The notes under the pieces were generated by a model. That model did not search any database and had not been told where the DNA came from. It saw nothing but the letters and a program-made list of their open reading frames with translations. 64,000 nt of DNA, from the NCBI GenBank assembly GCA_047974565.1, contig JBKECN010000054.1, positions 52,640 to 116,639 on the forward strand, given 5' to 3'. Of this stretch, positions 49,504 to 57,754 are shown piece after piece. Source of the DNA: JBDIAG01 sp047974565. Lineage in GTDB: Bacteria; Actinomycetota; Actinomycetes; Actinomycetales; CAWJMD01. The first letter of the stretch is position 1. Every line of letters starts with the position of its first letter. A program made the translations under genes and the position numbers.

Positions 49504-51444
49504 TCAGCGAGGGCTGAGCAGCGCCAGGAACATCGCGTCGGTACCGTGCACGTGCGGCCACAGCTGGGCGGTCGGACCGTCCCCGAGACCGGGTATGTCG
49601 TGACCGGCGGCGGCCCGCAGCGCCGCCGGGGCGTCCAGGAGTTGCACCTCGGGGTGGGCCCGCAGCACGTCCTCCACCACGAGCAGGGTCTCGGCCGGAT
49701 GTGGTGAGCAGGTGACGTACGCCAGCACGCCTCCGGGTCGGCAGGCGCGCAGGCCGGAGGTAAGCAACTCCCGCTGCAGGGGCGCCAAGGCTGCCAGGTC
49801 CGCCGGACGGCGGCGCCAGCGGGCCTCGGGCCGGCGCCGCAGCGCACCCAGACCGGTGCACGGTGCGTCCACCAGGACGCGGTCGTACCGGTCCGGTTCG
49901 AGATCGCCCACGACACGACCATCCTCGGTGCGGACCTCGACCGGCTCCCCCGCCATCAGGCCTCCACGCACCAGGTCGGCTCGGTGCGGAGCCGGTTCGA
50001 TCGCCACCACTCGCGCCGGCCGTTCGACGGCCAGCCCCGCCAGCAGCGCCGTCTTGCCGCCGGGTCCGGCGCACAGATCGAGCCATGCTTCGTCGGGGCC
50101 ATCGATCGGCACCCCCGCCAAGGCCAGGGCCACGAGTTGGCTGCCCTCGTCCTGCACCCGGGCTCGCAGCTCGGCCACCGCCGCGACACCGGCCGGGTCG
50201 CCGGACGGCAGGGTCGCCGCGTACGGCGACCAGCGGCCCGGCTCGGCCCCGGCGTCGATGAGTTCGGCCGGGTCGGCCAGGCCTGGCCTGGCGAGCAGGC
50301 TCACCCGTGGGGGTTCGTTGTCGGCTTCCAGCAGGGCAGCCAGGTCGTCCGCGGGGCGGCCGTGCATGAGCAACGACTCACGCAGTGCTCGCACGATCCA
50401 GCGGGGATGGGAGTGCACCAGGGCCAGCCGTTCGGTCGGGTCCCGATGCTCGGCAAGGATCTGCTCCTGCCACTGCTCGGCGCTTCTTCCTGACACATTA
50501 CGTAGCACCGCGTTGACGAAACCCGATGCCCCGGAGCCGATCTCGCGTCGGACCAGGCCCACGGTCTGGGACAGTGCCGCATGCGGGGGGATCCTGGTGG
50601 CCAGCAGTTGATGGACGCCGAGCCGCATCGCGTCCAGCACCGGTGGGTCGATCCGGTCCACCGGACGATCCGCAGCGATCGCGATGATGGCGTCGTAGGC
50701 TCCGCGGCGGCGCAGGGTGCCGTAGGTGAGTTCGGTGGCCAGCCCCGCGTCGCGACTGTCCAGGCCGGCCCGGCGGATCAGACCGGGCAGTACCAGGTTG
50801 GCGTAGGCGTCACTCTCGTCGACCTGGCGAAGCGCCTGGTAGGCAACGCTTCTGGCGGCATCGGCGGTCTTGGCGCGGGCCGAGGGCGGTTGCTGGGACC
50901 ACTGCTTGGTGGCCGCTGAGTCGGGGCGACCCGCCGACTCGCGCCGATCCCGCCGACCCGAGTCCGAGGCTCGCCGATTCGAGTCCGAGCCCCGCCGATC
51001 CTGCCCGCCGCGCCCGGGTGCACGCCGGTCCTGGGCACCCGAACCCGACCCACGCCGGTCCGGACCACCCGGGCCCGACCCACGCCGACCCTGACCATCC
51101 GACCCGAAACCACGCCGGTCCGGACCACCAGAACCCGACCCACGCCGACCCTGACTATCAGTGTCGGTTCGGCGCCGGCCCGAATCACCAGAACCCGACC
51201 CACGCCGAGCCTGACCATCGGTCTCGGTTCGGCGCCGAGCCTCACCTCCGGCATCGTTGCGCCGCTGGCCCTGGCTCCACGGACTGGAGGCCCGGTCGCC
51301 GCGGCCCCGGGATGAGCCTGCGCGCTGCGGGCCACCTCGCCCGCGGCCCCCCTGGGCGAAAGAGCGGGCGGCTCCGCCCGAGCCTCGGGCCGGGCCCGAC
51401 GGCCGGGAGGATTGGCGATCGGCGTCGCTGTCGTCGGTCGTCAC
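49504..51444 (-). CDS. rsmB: 16S rRNA (cytosine-967) methyltransferase RsmB-like, with a repeat-rich N-terminal extension
   Basis: 646 residues; typical RsmB is about 450. From about residue 195 the normal protein starts: a NusB-like RNA-binding domain (about 195-330), then the SAM-dependent methyltransferase with 'DLCAGPGGKTALLAG' (about 455), the catalytic-Cys motif 'VDAPCTGLGALRRRPE' (about 523) and the release-Cys motif 'YVTCSPHPAE' (about 575). Residues 1-190 are Arg/Gly/Ser/Asp-rich with ten-residue repeats such as DRRGSGSGGP. The GTG at 51444 overlaps the fmt stop by 4 bp. Confidence 0.9.
   Translation of the reverse strand: MTTDDSDADRQSSRPSGPARGSGGAARSFAQGGRGRGGPQRAGSSRGRGDRASSPWSQGQRRNDAGGEARRRTETDGQARRGSGSGDSGRRRTDTDSQGRRGSGSGGPDRRGFGSDGQGRRGSGPGGPDRRGSGSGAQDRRAPGRGGQDRRGSDSNRRASDSGRRDRRESAGRPDSAATKQWSQQPPSARAKTADAARSVAYQALRQVDESDAYANLVLPGLIRRAGLDSRDAGLATELTYGTLRRRGAYDAIIAIAADRPVDRIDPPVLDAMRLGVHQLLATRIPPHAALSQTVGLVRREIGSGASGFVNAVLRNVSGRSAEQWQEQILAEHRDPTERLALVHSHPRWIVRALRESLLMHGRPADDLAALLEADNEPPRVSLLARPGLADPAELIDAGAEPGRWSPYAATLPSGDPAGVAAVAELRARVQDEGSQLVALALAGVPIDGPDEAWLDLCAGPGGKTALLAGLAVERPARVVAIEPAPHRADLVRGGLMAGEPVEVRTEDGRVVGDLEPDRYDRVLVDAPCTGLGALRRRPEARWRRRPADLAALAPLQRELLTSGLRACRPGGVLAYVTCSPHPAETLLVVEDVLRAHPEVQLLDAPAALRAAAGHDIPGLGDGPTAQLWPHVHGTDAMFLALLSPR
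50971..51240. repeat. 30-bp in-frame minisatellite in rsmB
   Basis: Roughly nine consecutive 30-bp units, with an even stronger 60-bp higher-order period (positions 51061, 51121 and 51181 start near-identical 60-mers beginning cgrayca). Each 30-bp unit encodes ten residues of the form [DG]RRG[SF]GS[GD]G[PQ]. Confidence 0.85.
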
Positions 51445-52376
51445 TCGAACCTCTCCCCCGGCTCCGGCCGCACCCCACGGGCCCAGTCTGCGGCCGGCAT
51501 CGGCTTCTTGCCGGCCGCCCGCACCAGGCCCAGACGCACTGGGCCAGAACCTGTTCCGACCAGCACCCGCTTGTTGGTGACATCGAGTACCGCGGCCGAT
51601 ACCTCGCCGTCCGCCGGTGTCCCCACGTCCAGGCTCACCGGATCGAGCTTGACCCGCTCTCCGCGGAAGGTCGTCCAGGCGCCTGGTGCCGGGGAGCATC
51701 CGCGGATCAACCGGTCGACCTGCGCCGCGGGGCGGGACCAGTCCACCCGCGCATCGGCCACCTCGACCTTGGCCGCCACCGAGAATCCCGACTCTGGCTG
51801 CGGCACAGGCTCTATCGTGCCAGCTTCAATGCCGTCCAGGGTGTCGGTGAGGAGCTCGGCGCCGGCCACCGACAACCGGGCCATCAGGTCTCCGGAGGTC
51901 TCGTCCGGCTCGATCCGGGTGCGCATCGTGGTGAACACCGGGCCGGTGTCCAGCCCTTCCTCCAGCCGGAAGACGCTGACTCCGGTCTCTTCGTCGCCGG
52001 CGATGATGGATCGCTGTACGGGGGCCGCTCCCCGCCAGGCCGGCAGCAGGGAGAAGTGCAGGTTGATCCATCCGCGCGGCGGCACGGCCAGCAGGGAGGG
52101 TGGGACGAGGTTGCCGTAGGCCACGACCGGGCAGCAGTCGGGCTCCAAGGCGGCCAGTTCGTCGTGCAGGTGCTCATCGCGCATCCGGCGGGGGGTCAGC
52201 ACGGGAATATCGGCCTCGAGAGCAACGGCCTTGACCGGCGACGGGACCAGGTGCCTGCCTCGGCCGGCGGGGGCGTCCGGGCGGGTGAGCACCGCCACCA
52301 CCTCGTGTGGGGAGTCCAGGAGCCGGCGCAATGCCGGTACCGCAGCGTGGGGCGTGCCCGCGAAGACCAGCCTCAC
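51441..52376 (-). CDS. fmt: methionyl-tRNA formyltransferase
   Basis: 311 residues. It formylates initiator Met-tRNA. 'RLVFAGTPHAAVPALRRLL' opens the formyl-tetrahydrofolate-binding fold; 'NLHFSLLPAWRGAAPVQRSI' (about residue 108) is the family signature, with catalytic Asn, His and Asp ('ETGVSVFRLEEGLDTGPV' follows). The C-terminal tRNA-binding domain spans about 205-300. The GTG at 52376 overlaps the def stop (GTGA), and rsmB overlaps its own end, so def-fmt-rsmB is one coupled unit. Confidence 0.96.
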   Translation of the reverse strand: MRLVFAGTPHAAVPALRRLLDSPHEVVAVLTRPDAPAGRGRHLVPSPVKAVALEADIPVLTPRRMRDEHLHDELAALEPDCCPVVAYGNLVPPSLLAVPPRGWINLHFSLLPAWRGAAPVQRSIIAGDEETGVSVFRLEEGLDTGPVFTTMRTRIEPDETSGDLMARLSVAGAELLTDTLDGIEAGTIEPVPQPESGFSVAAKVEVADARVDWSRPAAQVDRLIRGCSPAPGAWTTFRGERVKLDPVSLDVGTPADGEVSAAVLDVTNKRVLVGTGSGPVRLGLVRAAGKKPMPAADWARGVRPEPGERFE

Positions 52377-52921
52377 AGTGCGCGGCCGAAGGTCGGATGC
52401 GGGGAGACCTTGACCTGGGGCGTCGGCGTGCCCGCGTTCCAGGCGGCCTCCCGGATGGCCTTCATCGCGAGTTTTCGGGTGGCCTTGTCCATCCGGTCGA
52501 TGAACAGGATGCCGTCGAGGTGGTCGGTCTCGTGCTGCACGCAGCGCGCCAACATCTGGGTGCCCTCGATCGTGACGTCCTCGCCGTACTGGTTCTTGCC
52601 CCGGGCCACGGCGCCGTAGGCGCGTGGGGTGTCGAAGAAGATTCCGGGCATCGACAGGCAGCCTTCCTCGCCGTCCTGGATCTCGTCGGTGAGGTCGAGG
52701 GTGGGATTGATGAGGTGGCCGAGCTGTCCGTCGATGAAGTAGGTGAACACGCGAAGGCTGACCCCGATCTGGGGAGCGGCGAGGCCGGCGCCGGGGGCGT
52801 CCATGAGGGTGTCCTCGAGGTCCTTGACCAGCTGGCGGATCTGCTTGTCGAAGTCGACCACGGGATCGGCCTTGGTGCGTAGCACCGGGTCGCCGAAGAG
52901 TCGGATCTCCTTGATCGCCAC
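52373..52921 (-). CDS. def: peptide deformylase
   Basis: 182 residues. The three metal-site motifs are complete: GAGLAAPQIG (about residue 44), EEGCLSMPG (about 84) and QHETDHLDG (about 129). It removes the N-formyl group from new proteins. The start is a GTG with AAAGGAG 7 nt upstream. It heads the def-fmt-rsmB unit, which is the classical formylation pair. Confidence 0.96.
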   Translation of the reverse strand: MAIKEIRLFGDPVLRTKADPVVDFDKQIRQLVKDLEDTLMDAPGAGLAAPQIGVSLRVFTYFIDGQLGHLINPTLDLTDEIQDGEEGCLSMPGIFFDTPRAYGAVARGKNQYGEDVTIEGTQMLARCVQHETDHLDGILFIDRMDKATRKLAMKAIREAAWNAGTPTPQVKVSPHPTFGRAL

Positions 52922-53294
52922 CGTGATGCTCCTTTCGCACCGGGCAGTCGTGCCCGGCGCCGTCGCGTACCGGACCAGGATAGGTGGCGCGCACGTGCTT
53001 GCCCGACCGCTCCGGCCCAGTCACTACGACTCCCACCGGTCACCACGACTCCCGCTCGGTCACCGCGACTCCCATGACGATGTCCCGGCCCCTGGACCGC
53101 CGCGATCTCCCAGACCGCCACCGCGAGACCCGGAGTCCTTGCCGCATAAGCGAACCCTCAGGGCTACCTCGCCCGTGCCGACGGTGGTCGAAGGCGGACG
53201 ACGGCGGCGCCCGTGGCCGGAGTCGGCGAACCTGTCACGTACGGTGTGCCGAGCACTACCCCTTTGTCACCGGTTCGGAAGGACACCTCTGCAC

Positions 53295-53678
53295 ATGTTG
53301 CGTCGGCTTGCTGGGTTCGGGATCGTGATCGTTGCGTGCGCTGCGGCGGTGACGGGATGCGGGTCATCCGAGACGACGTCGCAGTCCACCAGTACCTCCT
53401 CCAGTGCGACGGACTCCAGTACCTCGGACACCGGTAGTTCCACCACGTACACGATGGACGAGGTGAGCCAGCACGCCGACGACAGTTCCTGCTGGGTGGC
53501 GATCGACGGCAACGTGTACGACGTGACCGAGTGGATCGGCGAGCACCCCGGCGGCCCGACCCGGATCGAGAACCTGTGCGGCACGGACGGGACTGCCATG
53601 TTCCGCGGTCAGCACGGCACCCAGTCTGCTCCCAACGACCAGCTGGCCAGTTTCCAGATCGGCACCCTGAGCGAGTAA
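53295..53678 (+). CDS. secreted cytochrome b5-like heme-binding lipoprotein
   Basis: 127 residues. A signal peptide with lipobox VTGC (about residue 22) and a Ser/Thr linker (about 24-50) lead into a complete cytochrome b5 fold: 'YTMDEVSQHADDSSCWVAIDG', the first heme His in 'WIGEHPGGPTRIE' (HPGG, about 85) and a second His in 'FRGQHGTQ' (about 107). Cytochrome b5 domains are uncommon in actinobacteria, and here the heme would be outside the membrane. GAAGGA lies 11 nt before the ATG. It stands alone between def and priA; its redox partner is unknown. Confidence 0.87.
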   Translation: MLRRLAGFGIVIVACAAAVTGCGSSETTSQSTSTSSSATDSSTSDTGSSTTYTMDEVSQHADDSSCWVAIDGNVYDVTEWIGEHPGGPTRIENLCGTDGTAMFRGQHGTQSAPNDQLASFQIGTLSE

Positions 53679-53805
53679 GAACCGACGGGACGCCCCAGTC
53701 CTCCCGTCCGACGAACACCCCTCCGGTTGCCGAGTTCCAGCCTGGCCCACGTCGCTGTCGTGAACGGCCCGCGGCCTCAGCCTGGCGTGCATCGACGATG
53801 CGAGC

Positions 53806-56334
53806 TCACACGGACTGGGTCTGCATGCGAACCCGGGGAGCCGGCCGCTTGCCCGCCGACGCGACGGCCCGTGCCGCCCGCAGCGCCGCCGCGAGCGCCG
53901 CCCGCTCCCCCGCAGCAGCCCTGATCAGGGCGCGTTCGATTCGTAGGTCCGGATCGTCCCATCCCAAGACCGAATCCGCCGGTTCCAGCGTCAGTGCCCC
54001 AGACCCTTGGGGCGCACTCCCCGACGAGGCCACCGAGCCGGCCACCGAGTCGAACGTTGTCGGATAGGGGCCCACGACCTCGACGTCGCGGGGCAGCCGG
54101 GCGGCGGCGACGAAGGCGCTGAGGTCGACCCCCACCACCTCGGCCAGCACGCCTGCCGGAGGAAAACCGAGCTCGACTCGATCGGCGAGTTCACGGTCCG
54201 CCCAGCCGAGCGGATCCCAGCGCACCAGCGCCTGCACGGCCCGGGCGGCGGCATCGGCGACGATCACCACGCGCCCGCCCTGCGCGGCGGGACGTACCAG
54301 GGCGGCAGCGGCCATCCACCGGCTCAGTGCGTGCGCAGGAGCGTCCAGTTCGGGACGTGCCAGCGGTACCCAGCCATCCAGGAGCACGGCGGCGGCATAG
54401 CCGGCGGCAGCAACCGGTTCGGCCCCTGCGGTTGCCACGACCAGGGCAGGCTCGTCGGGCACGCAGGGCAACACGCTCGTCTGGGACGACGACACACGCA
54501 CGGGTACGCCCGGTAGCGCCCGGCCGATCTCTTCGGCGGTTCTGGTGGAGCCGACTCGAACAGCGCGCAGCCGAGTACCCGCGCATTCGGGGCACCGCCA
54601 GAGTGACTCCGGTTGCCCGCACCACCCACAGTGCACCGGACCGTCGCTGCGCGCCACCTCCATCGGACCCCGACAGCGCTGGCAGCGGGCCGGGCGGCGG
54701 CACTGCTGGCAGGTCAGTGAGCGGACGTACCCGACGTGCGGGACCTGCACGAGCACTGGCCCTGGGAGCGTTGGCTCAGGTGCGCCCACCGGACCGCGCC
54801 TCGTGGACGTCGGTCCGGACGGGGTGGCGGTGCCGAGCCCAGCCCGCAGGGCACGCAAGGCCACCGATGGAATCCGCGCGGTGCGGGCAGCCGCGTCGCG
54901 CAGGTCGTCATCTCCGGAGACCCCGATGCGTGGCATCGCCGCCCGCAGCACCGCCCGCTCGGCAACCAGGGGGCGCGCCCACCCCTGCCGCACCAAGTGT
55001 GCATCGGCGACACTGACCGCGAATCCGCCGAACAGGGCTGCGGCGCCGCTCTGCTCGGCCCTCAACCGGAGCACGTCTCGGGTGTGCGGGTAAGGGGCCC
55101 GCGGCTCGATGTGCAGGTCGTCGCCGTCGTCCCAGCACACCACCAGACCGAGCCGGTGCACGGGCGCGAAGGCGGCGGCACGCGTACCGACGACGATCGA
55201 CGCCTCCCCGAGCAGCACCCGCAGGAAGGCCCGGTAACGCGGCGCCGGGCCCAGGTCGGCGGTCAGGCGCGCCACCCGGTCGAGCAGGCTGGCAGACGCG
55301 GCGGCGGACAACGCCGCGAGCACTCGGTCGACATCACGGTGGTCGGGGACGGTGATCAGGGTTCCCCGACCCGACTGCGCGGTCGCGATGGCAGCCGACG
55401 CGATCGCGGCCGGCCAGTCGGTGTGCGCGGGCTGGCTGGGCAGTGCGGCCCAGACCGCCCGCGGTCCGTGCCCGGCACGCAAGCGGGACCAGAAGGCCGG
55501 CCCGGCTCGATACCCGCGCCACGGTAGGTCCGGGTCGCTCGCGCCGTCCGGGAGTGTCTCGTCCGTCGCGCCATCCGCACCGACCGGGCCATCCGCACCA
55601 CCCGGGCCATCCGCCTCAAGCGGGCCACCCACATCAACCGGGCCATCCAACTCAACCGGGCCGTGCGCGCCAGCTGAGTCACGCCCACTGTCGGCGCGAC
55701 CCGACCCGGCGGCCTCCCCGGTGGCGTGTCGGTCTCCGCCAGCATCCGGCCGGATCGCAGCGGCTGTCGCGAGCTGTTCTTCGCGATGATCTGCTGGGAC
55801 CCCGGTCGCCTCAGGTACGCCGTCACCGGAACCGTCCGTGACCTGCTCACGGTGACCCACGTCCGGGGCCGTGGCCAGCCCGGCGCGGACCGACTTCTCC
55901 GTGCGCGCGTGACGAGGCGGAATGGCCAGCCGCAGGACGTCGCTGACGGTGCCGGCCTGCTCTGTCGCCACCGCCTCGGCCAGCGCGAGCACCTCCGGGG
56001 TGAGCACCGGCAGGTCGGACGGAACGCGCAGTAGCGGGCGAAGCCCCGGGTGATCGCTGGTGGCCCGGCGCTCCACGACGAATCCGGGCACCCGGCGTCC
56101 GCCGAACATCACCGTGCAACGCACCCCGGGCCGAGCCGAGGCGTCGAGTTCGTCCGGCACCAGGTAGTCGAATACCCGGTCCAGGTGAGCCGGGCTGAGC
56201 TCCAGACGCACGCCGGCCACCGGCTGCTCAAGGCTGGATGCGCGTACCTGTGGGACGGCTCGCCGGGGACCTCGCCCGAGCAGGGCCAACTGCTCGTTCG
56301 TCTCCGGTTCGCGTTCGTCCACGGCCACACTCAA
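53806..56334 (-). CDS. priA: primosomal protein N'-like (PriA), helicase motifs degenerate
   Basis: 842 residues, longer than usual. The N-terminal DNA-binding domain opens 'GVRLELSPAHLDRVFDYLVPDEL' (about residues 41-63). A zinc-binding insert with eight Cys (CQQC, CQRC, CGWC, CPEC; about 535-580) is present. The Walker A region is replaced by 'LPSQPAHTDWPAAI' and the DEEH box by 'VVCWDDGDDLHIE', as known for actinobacterial PriA, so ATP-driven unwinding is not expected. Residues about 160-270 are an extra low-complexity loop with six 18-bp repeats. The start (TTG 56334, or GTG codons just inside) is uncertain. Confidence 0.88.
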   Translation of the reverse strand: MSVAVDEREPETNEQLALLGRGPRRAVPQVRASSLEQPVAGVRLELSPAHLDRVFDYLVPDELDASARPGVRCTVMFGGRRVPGFVVERRATSDHPGLRPLLRVPSDLPVLTPEVLALAEAVATEQAGTVSDVLRLAIPPRHARTEKSVRAGLATAPDVGHREQVTDGSGDGVPEATGVPADHREEQLATAAAIRPDAGGDRHATGEAAGSGRADSGRDSAGAHGPVELDGPVDVGGPLEADGPGGADGPVGADGATDETLPDGASDPDLPWRGYRAGPAFWSRLRAGHGPRAVWAALPSQPAHTDWPAAIASAAIATAQSGRGTLITVPDHRDVDRVLAALSAAASASLLDRVARLTADLGPAPRYRAFLRVLLGEASIVVGTRAAAFAPVHRLGLVVCWDDGDDLHIEPRAPYPHTRDVLRLRAEQSGAAALFGGFAVSVADAHLVRQGWARPLVAERAVLRAAMPRIGVSGDDDLRDAAARTARIPSVALRALRAGLGTATPSGPTSTRRGPVGAPEPTLPGPVLVQVPHVGYVRSLTCQQCRRPARCQRCRGPMEVARSDGPVHCGWCGQPESLWRCPECAGTRLRAVRVGSTRTAEEIGRALPGVPVRVSSSQTSVLPCVPDEPALVVATAGAEPVAAAGYAAAVLLDGWVPLARPELDAPAHALSRWMAAAALVRPAAQGGRVVIVADAAARAVQALVRWDPLGWADRELADRVELGFPPAGVLAEVVGVDLSAFVAAARLPRDVEVVGPYPTTFDSVAGSVASSGSAPQGSGALTLEPADSVLGWDDPDLRIERALIRAAAGERAALAAALRAARAVASAGKRPAPRVRMQTQSV
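55568..55675. repeat. six 18-bp in-frame minisatellite units in priA
   Basis: Units of the form gggccatccgcaccaccc start at 55568, 55586, 55604, 55622, 55640 and 55658. They encode six-residue blocks like DGPVGA or DGPGGA in a loop between the DNA-binding and helicase-like domains. Confidence 0.88.
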
Positions 56335-56452
56335 TCAGACACCGCCGACGGTGCCGCCACGACGCGGACGCCGGACCCGTCTGCCCGGCAGCGCACCGGG
56401 GTCTGCCCGGACAGCGCGATCTGCGCGCACCGGACCCGTCGGCCCGGCACTG

Positions 56453-56458
56453 TAGGCT
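56453..56458 (+). promoter_or_regulatory. possible metK -10 box
   Basis: TAGGCT would start a transcript near 56465, giving a ~35-nt leader with GGAG 4 nt before the metK GTG. Upstream, cgcaccggacccgtc-like segments recur around 56364-56445. No SAM-sensing riboswitch core was recognised. Confidence 0.35.
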
Positions 56459-56499
56459 CACTGGTTGGTCCGCCGACATCCCACATCTTCTGGAGCACC

Positions 56500-57699
56500 G
56501 TGTCCGAGTCTGCACTGCGTCTGTTCACCTCTGAGTCGGTGACCGAGGGACACCCGGACAAGATCTGCGACCAGATCAGCGACGCCATCCTGGACGACCT
56601 GCTGCGCCAGGACGCCGAGAGTCGGGTGGCGGTGGAGACGATGGTCACCACCGGCCTGGTGCACGTGGCCGGCGAGGTCCGCACCAACGGCTATGCCGAC
56701 GTGGCCCGGCTGGTGCGCGACACGATCCTGCGGATCGGCTATGACTCCTCGGAGAAGGGCTTCGACGGCCGCTCCTGCGGGGTCGAGGTGAGCATCGGTG
56801 AGCAGTCCTCCGACATCGCCCAGGGCGTGGACAAGGCGCACGAGACCCGCGTCGGGGGCGGCACCGACCCGTACGACCTGCAAGGCGCCGGCGACCAGGG
56901 CCTGATGTTCGGCTACGCCTGCGACGACACGCCCGAACTCATGCCGCTGCCGATCTGGCTGGCGCACCGGCTCTCAGAGCAACTCACGCACGTGCGCAAG
57001 GAGGGCCAGCTGCACTACCTGCGCCCGGACGGCAAGACCCAGGTGACGATCGGCTACGACAAGGACCGCGCGGTCACCGTCGACACCCTGGTGCTGTCCA
57101 CCCAGCACGCAGCCGACATCCACCTGGAGGACCGGCTGGCACCCGAGGTGAAGGAACACGTGATCGACCCGGTGCTGGCGCGGGTCGATCTGGACCACTC
57201 CGGTACCCGCACCTTCATCAACCCGACCGGGGTGTTCATCATCGGCGGCCCGATGGGCGACGCCGGCCTCACCGGCCGCAAGATCATCGTGGACACCTAC
57301 GGGGGCATGGCCCGGCATGGGGGCGGGGCCTTCTCCGGCAAGGACCCGTCCAAGGTGGACCGGTCGGCGGCCTACGCGATGCGCTGGGTGGCCAAGAATG
57401 TCGTGGCGGCCGGGCTGGCCAGCCGCTGTGAGGTGCAGGTCGCGTATGCGATCGGCAAGGCCCACCCCGTTGGCCTGTACGTCGAGACGTTCGGCACCGA
57501 GCAGGTCAGCGTCGAGTCGATCACCAAGGCGATCCAGGAGGTCTTCGACCTGCGGCCGGCCGCGATCGTCGCCGATCTCGACCTGCTGCGGCCGATCTAC
57601 TCCCAGACCTCGGCCTATGGCCACTTTGGCCGGGAACTGCCCGATCTGACCTGGGAGCGGACCGACCGGGCCGACGCCCTGAAGTCCGCAGTGAGCTGA
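56500..57699 (+). CDS. metK: S-adenosylmethionine synthetase
   Basis: 399 residues, normal length. It makes SAM from methionine and ATP. Seen: 'FTSESVTEGHPDKICDQISD' (about residues 9-28), 'GAGDQGLMFGYA' (about 128) and 'GGGAFSGKDPSKVDRSAAY' (about 275). The start is a GTG with GGAG just upstream. In mycobacteria and streptomycetes metK lies between coaBC and priA in the same orientation; here it is reversed, running against recQ and away from priA. Confidence 0.97.
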   Translation: MSESALRLFTSESVTEGHPDKICDQISDAILDDLLRQDAESRVAVETMVTTGLVHVAGEVRTNGYADVARLVRDTILRIGYDSSEKGFDGRSCGVEVSIGEQSSDIAQGVDKAHETRVGGGTDPYDLQGAGDQGLMFGYACDDTPELMPLPIWLAHRLSEQLTHVRKEGQLHYLRPDGKTQVTIGYDKDRAVTVDTLVLSTQHAADIHLEDRLAPEVKEHVIDPVLARVDLDHSGTRTFINPTGVFIIGGPMGDAGLTGRKIIVDTYGGMARHGGGAFSGKDPSKVDRSAAYAMRWVAKNVVAAGLASRCEVQVAYAIGKAHPVGLYVETFGTEQVSVESITKAIQEVFDLRPAAIVADLDLLRPIYSQTSAYGHFGRELPDLTWERTDRADALKSAVS

Positions 57700-57754
57700 G
57701 GTCCGGCCCCTACCTCATCGCAGGGTCACCCGGCCCGTGCCGGGGTGGCACGCC

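Noticed and set aside
56335..56499. SAM riboswitch in front of metK
   Set aside because: None of the known SAM-riboswitch cores could be recognised; the region holds only short cggacccgtc-like repeats.
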